DNA of 64,000 nt from Methylorubrum populi (GTDB lineage Bacteria; Pseudomonadota; Alphaproteobacteria; Rhizobiales; Beijerinckiaceae), in contig JAQIIU010000003.1 in NCBI GenBank assembly GCA_036946625.1, positions 2,390,273 to 2,454,272 on the forward strand, given 5' to 3'. The notes under the pieces were generated by a model, which saw only the letters and a list, made by a program, of their open reading frames with translations, did no database searches and was not told the origin of the DNA. The translations under genes were made by a program, and so were the position numbers. Below, piece by piece: positions 31,691-39,827 of the stretch (within the stretch, counting starts at the first letter, position 1; each line of letters starts with the position of its first letter).

Positions 31691-31825
31691 CTGCGTCATT
31701 GCGAGGCGAAGCCGTGGCCATCCAGGGCGCGACCTTTCCGGACCTTTCGCGTCCTGGATCGCTTCACTGCCGCTCGCGATGACGGAGTTGTGGCGAAACC
31801 CGAAGCGATCAATCGGAAACGGTAT
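31691..31825. repeat. Interspersed repeat R1, copy b (complete)
   Basis: Complete copy, about 135 bp: GCGTCATTGCGAGGCGAAGC, a self-complementary centre (ATCCAGGGCGCGAC pairing with CGCGTCCTGGAT), GCTCGCGATGACGG, and a tail GCGAAACCCGAAGCGATCAA. It defines the unit used to interpret the copy split by IS110. Confidence 0.75.
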
Positions 31826-31860
31826 CAGAGCCTGTTTGACTGCGGTGATCCCATCTCGCC

Positions 31861-31973
31861 CCTCATCCTGAGGCGCCGGAGCGTCGCGGAGCCTCGAAGG
31901 GTGCTCCAGGCATCGCGCGGCGGGCTCTGGAGGATCCTTCGAGGCCCGCTGGCGCGGGCACCTCAGGATGAGG
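31861..31973. repeat. 113-bp imperfect palindrome
   Basis: Arms of about 50 bp begin and end CCTCATCCTGAGG/CCTCAGGATGAGG and share CCTCGAAGG near their inner parts. A family of such elements is familiar from Methylobacterium and other Rhizobiales intergenic regions. It abuts the truncated GGDEF fragment at 31990. Confidence 0.8.
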
Positions 31974-31989
31974 CTGTAGATAGGATAGC

Positions 31990-32121
31990 CGTGGTCGGGC
32001 GCAGTTCGGCCAGCATGCGCTTGGCCGCCTGCACCAGCAGGGCGTCGCCCGCCGCATGGCCGTGGACGTCGCTGACGGGCTTGAAGCGATCGAGGTCGAG
32101 ACAGTAAGGGATCGCTTTCCG
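31990..32121 (-). pseudogene. Fragment of a GGDEF diguanylate cyclase
   Basis: About 44 codons read IPYCLDLDRFKPVSDVHGHA followed by AGDALLVQAAKRMLAELRP. This is the first half of a GGDEF domain, including the metal-binding Asp and the DxxGHxxGD stretch. The frame breaks where the GG(D/E)EF loop should follow, at the palindrome ending at 31973. No start region is left upstream. A non-functional remnant. Confidence 0.75.
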
Positions 32122-32164
32122 CCGCGCCGGGCCGAGGCGGGACCGGCGCGGGCTTCTTCGCAGG

Positions 32165-33490
32165 TCAGTACTTGCGCACCAGCGGGGCCGGAACGACGGC
32201 CGCGGGCGCGTCCCACTGGTAGCGGAAGCCGACCGAGACGACGTCGGCGCTGGCGTCGGTGAAGGCCGCGAGCGGGATGTTGGCGACGTTGTAGTCGCGG
32301 CCCGCGCCCGCCAGCAGGCGGCTGCGCTCCAGGAAGACGTGCGCGTAGCTCGCCGTCAGCAGCACCTTCTCGCTCCAGCGGTAGCTGCCGCCGACCGAGA
32401 CGATGTAGCGGTCGTTGTCGGGCAGGCGCGCCGAACGGTTCGAGAAGTCGATCGGCCCGTCGTCGTAGGCGAAGCCCGCCCGCAGGGTCAGGTTCGGCGA
32501 CCAGTCGTACTCGGCGCCGATCGCGTAGAAGAACGAATCCTTGAAGTTGAGCGGCAGGTGGTTGACCGGTACGCCGAGCGCCTGCGAGACGATGCCGATA
32601 TCGCCGAGCCTCGACCAGTTGTCCCACTCGAAGCCGAGATTGAGCCGCGTGACCGGGTTGATCTCCTGGGTCAGGCCGACGCTGACCTTCTCCGGCGTGT
32701 TGAGGTTGGCCCGCACGACGCCGAGCGCCAGGGCCTGCCGCGGGTCGGGGAAACCGATCGAGCCTTCGAGGTCGTGATGGACCGAGGAGCGGTAGCCGAC
32801 GCCGATCACCGTGCCGGCGGCGGGGGTGACCGTCACGCCCGCGGTGAAGCCGACGCCCCAGGAATCGCCCTTGAGGAAGCCCGACGGATAGAGGGCCGGG
32901 GACAGGCCGGGCACGGGCACCGCCTGGCGCAGGGTCAGGCGGAAGTACTCGATGTTCGGGCCGGCGGCGACGGACAGCCAGTCGTTGACCTTGAAGCCGA
33001 CCACCGGGTTGAAGGCGAGCGAGAAGATCCGCGAGGAGCGGGCGTAGACCGAGCCCGCCCAGTCGTTGCGCGGCTTGGTGACGAGGCCGTAGGGCGCGCC
33101 GGTCTGGATGCCGACCCAGAGCCGGTCGGTGAGCTGGTAGGAGGTGGCGCCCGAGGGCACCACGGCGCCCTGGCCGATCTCGCCGGAGGAGCCGAAGGGC
33201 AGCAGCCCCGGCGCGGTGCCCACCGTCGGCGTGATCTCACCCGAGAGGTTGATGAAGGTCAGGCTCTGCTCGCTGGCAAATCCCGGCCGCATCGTCACGG
33301 TCGCCGGGTTCCAGAAGATCGACGAGACGCCCGCCCCGCCCGAGGCCGCGCCCGCGAAGGCGACGCCCAAACCCTGTGCACTCTGCTCACGCAGGCCGAA
33401 GGCACCGGCCTGCGCTCCCGTCACGCCCGCCATCGAAGCGGCCGCAACGGCTCCCGCGAGCCCGAGCGCGCGGATCGTCCCCCCAGTCAT
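32165..33490 (-). CDS. FadL/OmpP1-family outer-membrane transporter
   Basis: 441 aa beta-barrel for uptake of hydrophobic compounds such as long-chain fatty acids or aromatics. Signal peptide to about residue 28 (AGVTGAQA|GAFGLREQSAQG), then the family hatch motif with NPA (GVSSIFWNPATVTMRPG) and the late strand DSFFYAIGAEYDWSPNLTLR. The protein ends in an aromatic-flanked strand but with a short extra tail (PAPLVRKY). Monocistronic. The substrate is unknown. Confidence 0.9.
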   Translation of the reverse strand: MTGGTIRALGLAGAVAAASMAGVTGAQAGAFGLREQSAQGLGVAFAGAASGGAGVSSIFWNPATVTMRPGFASEQSLTFINLSGEITPTVGTAPGLLPFGSSGEIGQGAVVPSGATSYQLTDRLWVGIQTGAPYGLVTKPRNDWAGSVYARSSRIFSLAFNPVVGFKVNDWLSVAAGPNIEYFRLTLRQAVPVPGLSPALYPSGFLKGDSWGVGFTAGVTVTPAAGTVIGVGYRSSVHHDLEGSIGFPDPRQALALGVVRANLNTPEKVSVGLTQEINPVTRLNLGFEWDNWSRLGDIGIVSQALGVPVNHLPLNFKDSFFYAIGAEYDWSPNLTLRAGFAYDDGPIDFSNRSARLPDNDRYIVSVGGSYRWSEKVLLTASYAHVFLERSRLLAGAGRDYNVANIPLAAFTDASADVVSVGFRYQWDAPAAVVPAPLVRKY

Positions 33491-33752
33491 CTTGTCTCTC
33501 CGAAGCGTCTTCTTGCAGACCCAAGTTGCACCGACGATCGAAGAGGATTGCGCGCTCCCGGTCCAGAGGGAAAAAGCCGAAAGCTGAATTATAGATCAAT
33601 TGAGGAGTTTATGTCACGGAACCACGGCTGTCCCGGGCGCTCTCGGGAGGCAGAGGCTGAACCGAGGCCCCGCTTGCACCCCGGACCGGCGACGGCCATG
33701 GTCTGGCGCCCCAAGGCAGGCCTCGGGCAGGACGGAGACGGAGACGCCGACG

Positions 33753-34637
33753 ATGAAGTTGATCCGGCACGGTGCGAGCGGTGACGAGAAGCCGGGCCTC
33801 GTGGACGCGAAGGGCGGCTTGCGCGACCTCTCGGGGACCCTGCGCGACATCGCGGGAGCGGGCCTCGCGCGGGAATCGCTCGACCGGCTCGCGCGAATCG
33901 ATCCGCAGAGCCTGCCGCTGCTGCCGCCCGACACCCGCCTCGGCCCCTGCGTCGGCGGCACCCGCAACTTCGTGGCGATCGGCCTGAACTACGCCGACCA
34001 CGCCGCCGAGACCGGCGCCGCGATTCCGCCCGAGCCGATCGTCTTCAACAAGGCGCCCTCCTGCATCGTCGGCGCCAACGACACGGTGATCCTGCCCAAG
34101 GCCTCCGCCAAGACCGACTGGGAGGTGGAGCTCGCCGTGGTGATCGGCGCCCGCGCCTCCTACGTCCACGCCAACGAGGCCCTGCGCTACGTGGCGGGCC
34201 TGTGCATCTGCAACGACCTGTCCGAGCGCGAATTCCAGTTGGAGCGCGGCGGCACCTGGACCAAGGGCAAGGGCTGCCCGACCTTCGGCCCGCTCGGTCC
34301 CTGGCTCGTGACGCTGGACGAGATCCCCGACCTGAGGAACCTCTCGATGAGCCTCGACCTCAACGGCGAGCGGATGCAGACCGGCTCGACCGCGACGATG
34401 ATCTTCGACGTCGCCCAGATCGTGGCCTACGTCTCGCACTTCATGATGCTGGAGCCCGGCGACGTCATCACCACCGGCACCCCGCCGGGCGTGGGGCTCG
34501 GCATGAAGCCGCCGCGCTTCCTCAGGAGCGACGACGAGATGGTCCTGCGCATCGATCGTCTCGGCGAGCAGCGCCAAAGGGTCGTGGCCTTCGACGACTG
34601 GACCGCGAAGGTCGCCGCGGGCGAGCCGACGAACTGA
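33753..34637 (+). CDS. Fumarylacetoacetate hydrolase-family protein
   Basis: 294 aa metal-dependent C-C hydrolase or isomerase of the FAH fold. The active-site region is visible: NYADHAAETGAAIPPEPIVF, the metal ligands in TDWEVELAVVIG and CNDLSEREFQL, and TTGTPPGVGLGMKPP. Close relatives act as ureidoglycolate lyase, acylpyruvase or 2,4-diketo-3-deoxy-rhamnonate hydrolase; sequence alone does not decide. ATG at 33753 is preceded by GACGGAGACGGAGACG. An upstream ATG at 33611 opens a short overlapping frame in another register. Confidence 0.88.
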   Translation: MKLIRHGASGDEKPGLVDAKGGLRDLSGTLRDIAGAGLARESLDRLARIDPQSLPLLPPDTRLGPCVGGTRNFVAIGLNYADHAAETGAAIPPEPIVFNKAPSCIVGANDTVILPKASAKTDWEVELAVVIGARASYVHANEALRYVAGLCICNDLSEREFQLERGGTWTKGKGCPTFGPLGPWLVTLDEIPDLRNLSMSLDLNGERMQTGSTATMIFDVAQIVAYVSHFMMLEPGDVITTGTPPGVGLGMKPPRFLRSDDEMVLRIDRLGEQRQRVVAFDDWTAKVAAGEPTN

Positions 34638-34737
34638 CGGCCCACCGGTCGATGAAGGGCGCGGCGGGCCGCTTCGAACAGTCAGGCGCGGAACGGCGAG
34701 GCTTGATTTTCCCCCGCCTTCGCCCTCAAGGATGCGC

Positions 34738-35763
34738 ATGAGCGACGCCGTGGTCTCCCTCGCCTCTTCGCCGGCCTCTGGCCCGGCCCCCGCCGCCATC
34801 CGTCACGACTGGACGCTGGCCGAGATCCAGGCGATCCACGACATGCCGCTGCTCGATCTCGTGCATCGGGCGGGCCTCGTGCACCGGGCGCACAACGACC
34901 CCGCCGACATCCAGCGGGCGGCTCTGCTGTCGATCAAGACCGGCGGCTGCCCGGAGGATTGCGCCTATTGCCCGCAATCGGCCCACCACAAGGGAGCCAA
35001 CCTGCCCCGCGAGCGGCTGATGCCGGTCGAGGCCGTGCTCGAGGAGGCCGCCGCCGCCAAGGCCAACGGGGCGCACCGCTTCTGCATGGGCGCGGCGTGG
35101 CGCAAGCCGAAGGACGGGCCGGACTTCGACGCGGTGCTGGAGATGGTGCGCGGCGTGCGCGGCCTCGGCATGGAGGCCTGCGTCACCCTCGGCATGCTGA
35201 CCCGGAGCCAGGCCCAGCGCCTCGCGGAAGCGGGGCTGACCTCCTACAACCACAACCTCGACACCGGCCCCGAATTCTACGGCGACATCATCTCGACCCG
35301 CACCTACGACGACCGGCTCCAGACCCTGGAGCATGTCCGGCAGGCGGGCATCGGCGTCTGCTGCGGCGGCATCGTCGGGATGGGCGAGCGGGTGCGCGAC
35401 CGGGCCGAGATGCTGCTCGTGCTCGCCAACCACGCGCCGCATCCCGAGAGCGTGCCGATCAACGCGCTCGTCGCCGTCGAGGGCACGCCGCTGGCGGACC
35501 GCCCGCCGATCGATCCCCTCGACCTCGTGCGGATGTGCGCCACCGCCCGCATCGTCATGCCGAAGGCTCGCGTCCGCCTCAGCGCCGGCCGCAAGAGCCT
35601 GACCCGCGAGGCGCAGATCCTCTGCTTCCTCGCCGGCGCCAACTCGATCTTCTACGGCGAGCGCCTGCTCACCACCGCCAACAACGAGGCCGACGCCGAC
35701 GCCGAACTGCTGCGCGACATCGGCGTGCCGGTGCCCGAGGTGACGCTCGCCGCCGCGGAGTAG
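34738..35763 (+). CDS. bioB: Biotin synthase
   Basis: Radical SAM enzyme inserting sulfur into dethiobiotin, about 341 aa. The SAM cluster is CPEDCAYC (C71, C75, C78). HKGANLPRERL, YNHNLDTGPEFY and the conserved Arg/Cys around RLSAGRKSL mark the family. Of two ATGs at 34732 and 34738, AAGGA sits correctly for the second. It stands alone, without bioF, bioD or bioA beside it; aspS follows after 95 bp. Confidence 0.96.
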   Translation: MSDAVVSLASSPASGPAPAAIRHDWTLAEIQAIHDMPLLDLVHRAGLVHRAHNDPADIQRAALLSIKTGGCPEDCAYCPQSAHHKGANLPRERLMPVEAVLEEAAAAKANGAHRFCMGAAWRKPKDGPDFDAVLEMVRGVRGLGMEACVTLGMLTRSQAQRLAEAGLTSYNHNLDTGPEFYGDIISTRTYDDRLQTLEHVRQAGIGVCCGGIVGMGERVRDRAEMLLVLANHAPHPESVPINALVAVEGTPLADRPPIDPLDLVRMCATARIVMPKARVRLSAGRKSLTREAQILCFLAGANSIFYGERLLTTANNEADADAELLRDIGVPVPEVTLAAAE

Positions 35764-35858
35764 GCGGCACGGCCCGAGGCGGGTCCGCCGAGCGGCCCCG
35801 TCGCCTTGACTTCACCCGCCTCCCGTGAATGGTGCCGGCTCCTTCTCAAGAGCCCGTC

Positions 35859-37673
35859 ATGCACCGTTACCGTACCCATACCTGCGGGGCGCTTCGCCCG
35901 TCCGACGTCGGCGCGAGCGTCCGCCTGTCCGGCTGGTGCCACCGCGTCCGCGACCATGGCGGCGTGCTCTTCATCGACCTGCGCGACCATTACGGCCTGA
36001 CGCAGTGCGTGATCGATTCCGACTCGAAGGCCTTCAAGGCCGCCGAGACGGCGCGCTCCGAATGGGTGATCCGCATCGACGGCCGCGTGCGCACCCGGCC
36101 CGCCGGCACCGAGAACCCGGAACTGCCGACCGGCGCGGTCGAGGTCTATATCGACGACCTCGAAGTGCTGGGCCCCGCGGGCGAACTGCCGCTGCCCGTC
36201 TTCGGCGACCAGGAATACCCGGAGGAGACCCGGCTCAAGTACCGCTTCCTCGATCTGCGCCGGGAGAAGCTGCACGCCAACATCATGAAGCGCGGCGCGA
36301 TCATCGACAGCTTGCGCCGCCGCATGCGCGAGGGCGGTTTCTTCGAATTCCAGACGCCGATCCTGACCGCTTCGAGCCCCGAGGGCGCCCGCGACTACCT
36401 CGTGCCGTCCCGCGTGCACCCCGGAAAGTTCTACGCGCTGCCGCAGGCGCCGCAGCAGTTCAAGCAGCTCACGATGATCGCGGGCTTCGACCGCTACTTC
36501 CAGATCGCGCCCTGCTTCCGCGACGAGGACGCGCGGGCCGACCGCTCGCCGGGCGAGTTCTATCAGCTCGACATCGAGATGAGCTTCGTCACGCAGGAGG
36601 ACGTGTTCCAGGCGGTCGAGCCGGTGCTGCGCGGCGTGTTCGAGGAATTTTCCGCGGGCAAGCGCGTGACGGACAAGTTTCCGCGCATCACCTACGCCGA
36701 TGCGATGCTGAAATACGGCGTCGACAAGCCGGACCTGAGGAACCCGCTCCTCATCGCCGACGTCACCGACGAATTCGCCGACGACGCGGTGGCGTTCAAG
36801 GCGTTCAAGGGCGTGATCAAGTCGGGCGGCGTGGTGCGCGCCATCCCCGCCACCGGGGCGGCGGGCCAGCCGCGCTCGTTCTTCGACAAGCTCAACGACT
36901 GGGCCCGCTCGGAAGGCGCGCCGGGCCTGGGCTACATCGTGTTCGAGGAGGAGGGCGTGCATCTCTCCGGCAAGGGGCCGATCGCCAAGTTCATTCCGCC
37001 TGAGATCCAGGCACGGATCGCCGAGAAGGCCGGGGCGAAGGCGGGCGACGCGGTGTTCTTCGCCGCCGGCACCGAGGCGAAGGCGGCGGCGCTCGCGGGC
37101 AAGGCGCGCATCCGCATCGGCGACGAACTGAAGCTCTCCGACACGGACCAGTTCGCTTTCTGCTGGGTCGTCGATTTCCCGATGTACGAGTGGAACGAAG
37201 AAGACAAGAAAATCGACTTCTCCCACAACCCGTTCTCGATGCCGAACTTCGACCGCGACGAGTTCCTCGCGCTCGGCGACGGAGACTCGGAAAAGATCCT
37301 TGGGATCAAGGCGTTCCAGTACGACATCGTCTGCAACGGCATCGAGCTGTCCTCGGGCGCGATCCGGAACCACCGCCCCGACGTGATGGAGAAGGCCTTC
37401 GCGATCGCCGGCTACGGCCGCGACGTGCTGGAGGAGAAGTTCGGCGGCATGCTGAACGCGCTGCGCCTCGGCGCCCCGCCGCACGGCGGCATCGCGCCGG
37501 GCGTCGACCGCATCGTCATGCTGCTGTGCGAGGAGCCGAACATCCGCGAGGTCGTGCTGTTCCCGATGAACCAGCGCGCCGAGGACCTGATGATGGGCGC
37601 GCCGGCCGAGGCGACCCCGAAGCAGTTGCGCGAGCTGCACATCCGCCTCAACCTGCCCGAGAAGAAGGGGTGA
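35859..37673 (+). CDS. aspS: Aspartyl-tRNA synthetase
   Basis: Class IIb synthetase, 604 aa. The N-terminal OB-fold anticodon domain (VRLSGWCHRVRDHGGVLFID) is followed by motif 1, motif 2 (CFRDEDARADRSPGEFYQLD), the bacterial GAD insertion at about residues 300-420, and motif 3 (GIAPGVDRIVMLL). Most alphaproteobacterial forms are non-discriminating and also charge tRNA-Asn. ATG at 35859 (MHRYRTHTCG) is chosen; ATG 35829 would add 10 residues. It is followed by a very strong terminator. Confidence 0.97.
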   Translation: MHRYRTHTCGALRPSDVGASVRLSGWCHRVRDHGGVLFIDLRDHYGLTQCVIDSDSKAFKAAETARSEWVIRIDGRVRTRPAGTENPELPTGAVEVYIDDLEVLGPAGELPLPVFGDQEYPEETRLKYRFLDLRREKLHANIMKRGAIIDSLRRRMREGGFFEFQTPILTASSPEGARDYLVPSRVHPGKFYALPQAPQQFKQLTMIAGFDRYFQIAPCFRDEDARADRSPGEFYQLDIEMSFVTQEDVFQAVEPVLRGVFEEFSAGKRVTDKFPRITYADAMLKYGVDKPDLRNPLLIADVTDEFADDAVAFKAFKGVIKSGGVVRAIPATGAAGQPRSFFDKLNDWARSEGAPGLGYIVFEEEGVHLSGKGPIAKFIPPEIQARIAEKAGAKAGDAVFFAAGTEAKAAALAGKARIRIGDELKLSDTDQFAFCWVVDFPMYEWNEEDKKIDFSHNPFSMPNFDRDEFLALGDGDSEKILGIKAFQYDIVCNGIELSSGAIRNHRPDVMEKAFAIAGYGRDVLEEKFGGMLNALRLGAPPHGGIAPGVDRIVMLLCEEPNIREVVLFPMNQRAEDLMMGAPAEATPKQLRELHIRLNLPEKKG

Positions 37674-37688
37674 GGGGCCCAGCAGAGT

Positions 37689-37745
37689 GCCGAGCGCATC
37701 GTCCTGGAAATCGGCTCCAGGACGATGCGCTCGGCTCTTGTTTTT
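37689..37745 (+). terminator. Strong intrinsic terminator after aspS
   Basis: Perfect 20-bp stem (37689-37708 with 37716-37735, arms beginning GCCGAGCGCATCGTCCTGGA) and a 7-nt loop, followed by TCTTGTTTTT. The GCATCGTC core is shared with the palindromic repeat immediately downstream, so the terminator may have arisen from that repeat. Confidence 0.93.
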
Positions 37746-37791
37746 GCATCGTCTTTTTCCGAAAGCCGGAGGCCACCTTTCGGGACGATGC
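37746..37791. repeat. Palindromic repeat R2, copy a
   Basis: Outer arms GCATCGTC/GACGATGC and inner CCGAAA/TTTCGG pairing around AGCCGGAGGCCACC. A second copy is at 49146-49195. It marks the boundary between the aspS terminator and the low-GC Fic island. Confidence 0.7.
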
Positions 37792-37904
37792 TCTAGCGAG
37801 ACTGAGCCTCGCGCACAAAATTTCGTTCATAACTCCGAATCCCATCGCCGATGCCGGCAGGGAGGGCGTTCTAGTGATAGCCTCTGGAAGGTGGAGTGAT
37901 CGAC

Positions 37905-38099
37905 ATGAGCAAAAAACTTACCAATCTTCTAGATCGGGCCAAAGCGATTGGAATGTCGTTAAATGAGCGTGAAACACAGCGCAGAAGCTTTGCTTATGGA
38001 TCCGCTCATATCGAAAATGAACGCGTAACACGCGACACAATCCGATTGGCTGAAGAAGATCTCAAGCGCCACAAAGGTGCGACAGGCGATGTCAGATAG
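37905..38099 (+). CDS. VbhA-like Fic antitoxin
   Basis: 64 aa. It carries the Fic inhibitory motif [S/T]xxxE[G/N] as S33-AHI-E37-N38 within FAYGSAHIENERVTRDT, followed by a helix. In class I Fic modules this helix pushes its Glu into the toxin's ATP site and blocks AMP transfer. GGTGGAG lies about 9 nt before ATG 37905; a GTG at 37896 is possible. Its stop overlaps the fic start by 11 bp, so the two are translationally coupled. Base composition is much more AT-rich than the neighbours, suggesting transfer. Confidence 0.8.
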   Translation: MSKKLTNLLDRAKAIGMSLNERETQRRSFAYGSAHIENERVTRDTIRLAEEDLKRHKGATGDVR

Positions 38100-38949
38100 A
38101 CACAGCGAAACTGATGAGCCGGATCTGATCAAGGATCCGGCAGAGCGAGCATTTGCAGAAGCAAGGAATGCTCTTCGACAGTTTGATGTCGGAATGCTTT
38201 TACTTGACCACTGGCTTGATGTGGGCCGTCCCTACATCAGGCCGTCGGATCTATTAACTCTTAATCGCTTTGCCATCGCCGGTATTCATAAATTCGCTGG
38301 GACATTTCGTAACAGTGAAGTTCGGATTGGAGGCAGCCAGCATCAGCCGCCAAACGCCGCATTCGTGCCTGAGCTCGTCGAAGACTTTTGCGCATATCTA
38401 AATGCCAATTGGGATTCGAAGACCGCCGAACATTTAGCAGCCTACGCCCTCTGGAGAATGAACTGGATACATCCCTTTGCAGATGGCAATGGAAGAACTG
38501 CCCGCATACTCTCCTATATCGTACTATCAGCAAAAAGCGGGTTTCGGTTACCTGGAACAACAACTATTCCAGAGCAAATCGCGGCCAACAAATCGCCGTA
38601 CTATGCCGCCCTTGAAGATGCGGATCGCGCCTTTCTGAGAGGACGCATTGACGTATCTAAAGTCGAAGATTTGATTGAGGAATGTTTAGAAAAGCAAATT
38701 CTTTCGGCAGAATCACGGCCGGCTACCTCTTCAAAGAGTGAAGATAGGCGCGTCATCATAGACTCGGAATTGCTAGACTCATTGATACCGACAATCGAGC
38801 GATCGTTGCTAACGGTACCTGGACGCGAGAAGCACATTTTAAAAATAATCGAGAAAAATCCAGTACTTTTCAATGGATTGTTCAGTCTGCTTTCGGGGAT
38901 TGGAGGTGCAGCGCTCGGGGCGATTCTAACTCTCACGCTAAGCAAGTAA
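38089..38949 (+). CDS. Fic-domain AMP-transferase toxin with C-terminal membrane tail
   Basis: 286 aa. The catalytic motif HPFADGNGRTAR is complete at residues 128-139, including His128, and the upstream flap region (HKFAGTFRNSEVRIGG) fits Fic. The family transfers AMP from ATP to target proteins, in relatives to gyrase and topoisomerase IV. After the Fic core the protein has a charged linker and ends with a hydrophobic stretch of about 25 residues (LFNGLFSLLSGIGGAALGAI and on), a probable tail anchor, unusual for a toxin with a cytosolic target. Low GC throughout. Its TAA shares one base with the ATG of the next gene. Confidence 0.88.
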   Translation: MSDRHSETDEPDLIKDPAERAFAEARNALRQFDVGMLLLDHWLDVGRPYIRPSDLLTLNRFAIAGIHKFAGTFRNSEVRIGGSQHQPPNAAFVPELVEDFCAYLNANWDSKTAEHLAAYALWRMNWIHPFADGNGRTARILSYIVLSAKSGFRLPGTTTIPEQIAANKSPYYAALEDADRAFLRGRIDVSKVEDLIEECLEKQILSAESRPATSSKSEDRRVIIDSELLDSLIPTIERSLLTVPGREKHILKIIEKNPVLFNGLFSLLSGIGGAALGAILTLTLSK

Positions 38950-39827
38950 TGCACCTCGAAGCGCTGTGCGCGATCGTTGTCGCCCACGACAGCGCGGACG
39001 CCCTGCCCGCCTGCCTCGCGGCGCTGGCCCGCGAAACCGTCCCGGCGATCGTGGTCGACAACGCCAGCCGCGACGGCTCGGTGGCGGTGGCCGAGGCGCA
39101 CGGCGCGCGGGTGATCGCCAACCCCCGCAACGAGGGCTACGGGCGGGCCAACAACATCGGCGTGCGCGCCGCCGACGGGGCAGGGCACGTCCTCATCCTC
39201 AACCCCGATCTCGTGCTGCAACCGGGCGCCGCCGCCGCGCTTCTCGCCGCGGCCGAGGCATGGCCCGATGCCGGACTGCTGGCGCCGCGCATCCACGAGC
39301 CGGACGGGCGCTTCTTCTACCAGCCGCGCTCGCTGCTCGCGCCCTACCTCACGAATCCGAAGGGCAGGCGCGCCCTGCCCGAGGGCGATGCCTGCGCCCC
39401 GTTCCTGTCCGGCGCCTGCCTGATGGTCGAGCGCGCGTTCTTCCTCGGACTCGGCGGCTTCGACCCAAAAATCTTCCTGTTCTACGAGGACGACGACCTC
39501 TGCCGCCGGGTGGCCGAGGCCGGCCGCACGCTGGTCCATGTCCACGGCGCGGTGGCCCTGCACGGGCGCGGGCGCTCCTCGGCGCCGGAGCCGGGCCGCG
39601 TGTTCCGCACCCGCTGGCATCAGGCGTGGTCGCGCGCCTACGTCTCGAAGAAGTACGGCCTGCCCGATCCGAGTCCCGGGATGCTCGCCACCAACGTCCC
39701 GAAGGCGGCGCTCTCCGCCCTCGCCTTCCGCCGCGCGGGGCTGGAACGCTACGGCGGCTCGGCGGCGGGCGCCCTGGCGGCGCTGCGGGGACGGAGCGCG
39801 CTCGCCCGCGAGGGTTTGGAGCCGTGA
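38949..39827 (+). CDS. Family 2 glycosyltransferase
   Basis: 292 aa GT-A-fold enzyme similar to rhamnosyl- and galactofuranosyl-type transferases. AIVVAHDSADALPACLAAL and VVDNASRDGSV bind the nucleotide sugar, followed by ANPRNEGYGRANNIG, LNPDLVLQPG (DxD-like position) and FLFYEDDDLCRR. Likely role in surface polysaccharide. GC content jumps back to chromosomal level exactly at its start. Its 3' end overlaps the next gene by 4 bp (GTGA). Confidence 0.88.
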   Translation: MHLEALCAIVVAHDSADALPACLAALARETVPAIVVDNASRDGSVAVAEAHGARVIANPRNEGYGRANNIGVRAADGAGHVLILNPDLVLQPGAAAALLAAAEAWPDAGLLAPRIHEPDGRFFYQPRSLLAPYLTNPKGRRALPEGDACAPFLSGACLMVERAFFLGLGGFDPKIFLFYEDDDLCRRVAEAGRTLVHVHGAVALHGRGRSSAPEPGRVFRTRWHQAWSRAYVSKKYGLPDPSPGMLATNVPKAALSALAFRRAGLERYGGSAAGALAALRGRSALAREGLEP

